DNA of 7,826 nt from assembly GCA_011051825.1 (NCBI GenBank), contig DRKH01000466.1:1-7826 (forward strand), given 5' to 3'. This DNA is from Desulfobulbus sp. GTDB lineage: Bacteria > Desulfobacterota > Desulfobulbia > Desulfobulbales > Desulfobulbaceae. The position numbers and the translations under genes were made by a program. Position 1 is the stretch's first letter; the number at the start of each line of letters is the position of its first letter. Positions 7,090-7,826 of this stretch are shown in pieces. A model generated the notes under the pieces. It saw nothing but the letters and a program-made list of their open reading frames with translations, did no database searches and was not told where the DNA came from.

Positions 7090-7198
7090 TCCTGTCTTTC
7101 CATCCGGGGAACGACCCGCATTTACAGAATATATTGTACTGTTGAGCAAAACTGTCTTAAAAGTGGACACCTCCATTGCCGGCTTGATTCCGTCTTGT

Positions 7199-7218
7199 AC
7201 ATGATTTAGATATCATGT
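7199..7218. promoter_or_regulatory. dyad symmetric site, candidate activator (enhancer) binding site
   Basis: Acatgat (7199-7205) and atcatgt (7212-7218) are perfect inverted 7-base arms around a 6-base spacer, the shape of a dimeric regulator site. It lies about 90-100 bases upstream of the candidate sigma-54 -24 element, the usual distance for binding by an NtrC-type activator. The arms are AT-rich and short, so chance cannot be excluded, and no second copy was seen in the window. Confidence 0.35.
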
Positions 7219-7307
7219 TGCATGCTGTGCTGGTTCTGTGGCCGTCTGTTTGTGTAATTAGCTTTAAATTTAATGTGTTATGATGTTTGTTGTGATTTAC
7301 TTCAGCA

Positions 7308-7323
7308 TGGCATGTTTCCTGCT
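7308..7323 (+). promoter_or_regulatory. candidate sigma-54 (-24/-12) promoter for the SHOCT gene
   Basis: The sequence tggcatgtttcctgct matches the TGGCACG-N4-TTGCW consensus at 10 of 12 defined positions, with the invariant GG (7309-7310) and GC (7321-7322) at the required spacing. A start site about 12 bases further on would give a leader of roughly 40 bases that includes the ribosome binding site aggagaa (7364-7370). Metal-responsive systems such as ZraSR use sigma-54 activators, so this fits the locus, but no activator gene is in the window. Confidence 0.45.
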
Positions 7324-7377
7324 TTTCAGAAGGTAACAATCACTTTTGGAACCTTTTTATCTTAGGAGAAGCAGACG

Positions 7378-7632
7378 ATGATGCATAATGGATTCGGTCA
7401 GTACGGAAATTGGCTTTGCGGCCCAGGTGCCTTTTTTCCCGGCCCTCTTGGCTGGATAATCACTATTCTTTTCTGGGGCCTGCTCATTTATCTTGCGGTT
7501 AAGCTTTTTCAGGCCTTTTTCTCAAGCGGTGTCTCCGGGTCGACCGCGCGGCTCAATACCTTAAAAGAGCGCTATGCCAGAGGCGAGATCAGCGAGGAAG
7601 AGTACCATCGCATGAAGACAGAGCTCATGTAA
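7378..7632 (+). CDS. small SHOCT-domain membrane protein
   Basis: The product has 84 residues: a short N-terminus starting MMHNGFG, one hydrophobic segment (about 24-46, WIITILFWGLLIYLAVKLF), a Ser/Gly linker, and a C-terminal SHOCT motif (about 59-84, with LKERYARGEISEEEY as its hallmark). SHOCT domains are short C-terminal helices thought to aid oligomerisation or protein interaction, and membrane versions often lie beside metal-resistance genes. The exact function is unknown. Aggagaa (7364-7370) lies 7 bases before the first ATG. A second in-frame ATG follows directly (7381), so the start could shift by one residue. It is separated from the pump operon by 288 bases and probably has its own promoter. 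No clear terminator follows, but the inverted hairpin repeat starts about 50 bases after the stop and could define the transcript end. Confidence 0.88.
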   Translation: MMHNGFGQYGNWLCGPGAFFPGPLGWIITILFWGLLIYLAVKLFQAFFSSGVSGSTARLNTLKERYARGEISEEEYHRMKTELM

Positions 7633-7683
7633 CCGGCTGTCTTGTGGTTTGCATAAATCTCGCGCACCCAGCTGAATAGTTAG

Positions 7684-7826
7684 TAACTGTTCAGGAGCAC
7701 CCCACGGAGTCTACGCTTACCTCTCTGCACGGTCAGGCCTGATTCACATAGGAATCACTATAGTTCACAGGCCTGACTGCACAGATATGGAGCACTCCTA
7801 AACAGTTACAGGTGGTGGTTGGGCTA
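7684..7826 (-). repeat. long hairpin repeat, copy C with outer flank, inverted relative to copy A
   Basis: Read on the minus strand, this segment matches bases 17-143 with two substitutions (at 7800 and 7820) and one 17-base insertion (7705-7721). The palindrome itself covers about 7684-7810. The match continues outward through accaccacc to the last base of the window, so the true repeat is longer than seen here. Inward, the match stops at the hairpin end. The one substitution that falls in a stem (7800) turns a G-C pair into a G-U pair on the minus strand, keeping the fold. Together with copy A it brackets the metal-efflux locus as an inverted pair. Confidence 0.85.
7705..7721 (-). repeat. 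GGTAAGCG...AGACTCCG module, short copy in C
   Basis: On the minus strand this reads ggtaagcgtagactccg, 17 bases. It interrupts the arm of copy C exactly where copy A reads gcagaga-tggggtg without interruption. Compared with the two units in copy B it keeps both ends and lacks the central 6-7 bases. Copy A therefore provides the empty-site comparison. Confidence 0.75.

Larger units (their letters stand above)
7090..7377. other. AT-richer intergenic region upstream of the SHOCT gene
   Basis: This gap of 288 bases has no supported gene, and the short open frame on the minus strand (7157-7339) has no recognisable protein character. Base composition is clearly AT-richer than the flanking genes. 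It contains a 20-base dyad (7199-7218) and a candidate -24/-12 promoter (7308-7323). A stretch at about 7151-7169 (ctgtcttaaaagtggacac) vaguely recalls IS3-family ends. No remnant of a kinase ATPase domain was found after the DHp gene. Confidence 0.5.

Noticed and set aside
7081..7095. Acagg-ctgat-cctgt hairpin at the end of the DHp gene as terminator
   Set aside because: It has only 5 pairs, overlaps the stop codon, and is followed by ctttcc rather than a T-run.
7157..7339. 60-codon minus-strand open frame in the gap before the SHOCT gene
   Set aside because: It has no ribosome binding site, no hydrophobic or domain pattern, and unusual composition. It would also lie across the candidate promoter.
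33..7810. CRISPR array or tRNA-like explanation for the repeated hairpins
   Set aside because: There are only three copies, thousands of bases apart and one inverted. There is no regular spacer pattern and no cloverleaf or anticodon arrangement.

Overview
The window is a compact Cu(I)/Ag(I) efflux locus of the Cus type, read entirely on the + strand. It encodes a TolC-family outer-membrane channel, a CusB-like periplasmic adaptor, a CusA-like RND pump, a small two-helix membrane protein whose cytoplasmic part looks like a lone histidine-kinase dimerisation/phosphoacceptor (DHp) domain, and a small SHOCT-domain membrane protein. The proteins and moderately GC-rich base composition fit a Gram-negative bacterium. 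The dispersed hairpin repeats and a good sigma-54-type promoter lean me towards Desulfobacterota or a related deltaproteobacterial group, but no taxonomic marker is present and this is only an inference.

Layout: 1-32 outer flank with a short hairpin; 33-144 long imperfect hairpin repeat (copy A); 196-1527 channel; 1524-2861 adaptor, overlapping the channel gene by ATGA; 2862-3378 a 517-base gap that separates adaptor from pump and holds hairpin copy B (2977-3133) plus GC-rich secondary structure; 3379-6522 pump; 6526-7089 DHp-like membrane protein, 3 bases after the pump; 7090-7377 AT-richer regulatory gap with a dyad and a candidate -24/-12 promoter; 7378-7632 SHOCT protein; 7684-7826 hairpin copy C, in inverted orientation, running to the window edge.

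Together the first three genes form an envelope-spanning tripartite pump. Metal binding is well supported: the adaptor has three N-terminal Met at the CusB metal-site positions, and the pump keeps the methionine relay (M571, M621, M671, and Met equivalents in the membrane part). The pump has Ile at the position of the E. coli CusA proton-relay Lys984. No CusF chaperone and no complete CusRS-type regulator are encoded here. The adaptor's Met-rich tail and the DHp-like protein are the only hints of those roles.

The most unusual content is non-coding. Near-identical copies of a roughly 112-base hairpin bracket the locus in inverted orientation, and a diverged third copy sits between adaptor and pump. 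Stem differences in the outer copies are mostly G-U compatible on one strand, which suggests selection on a folded single strand. A small module (GGTAAGCG...AGACTCCG) is present at the same point of copies B and C and absent from A, and occurs a second time inside B. No transposase is encoded in the window.
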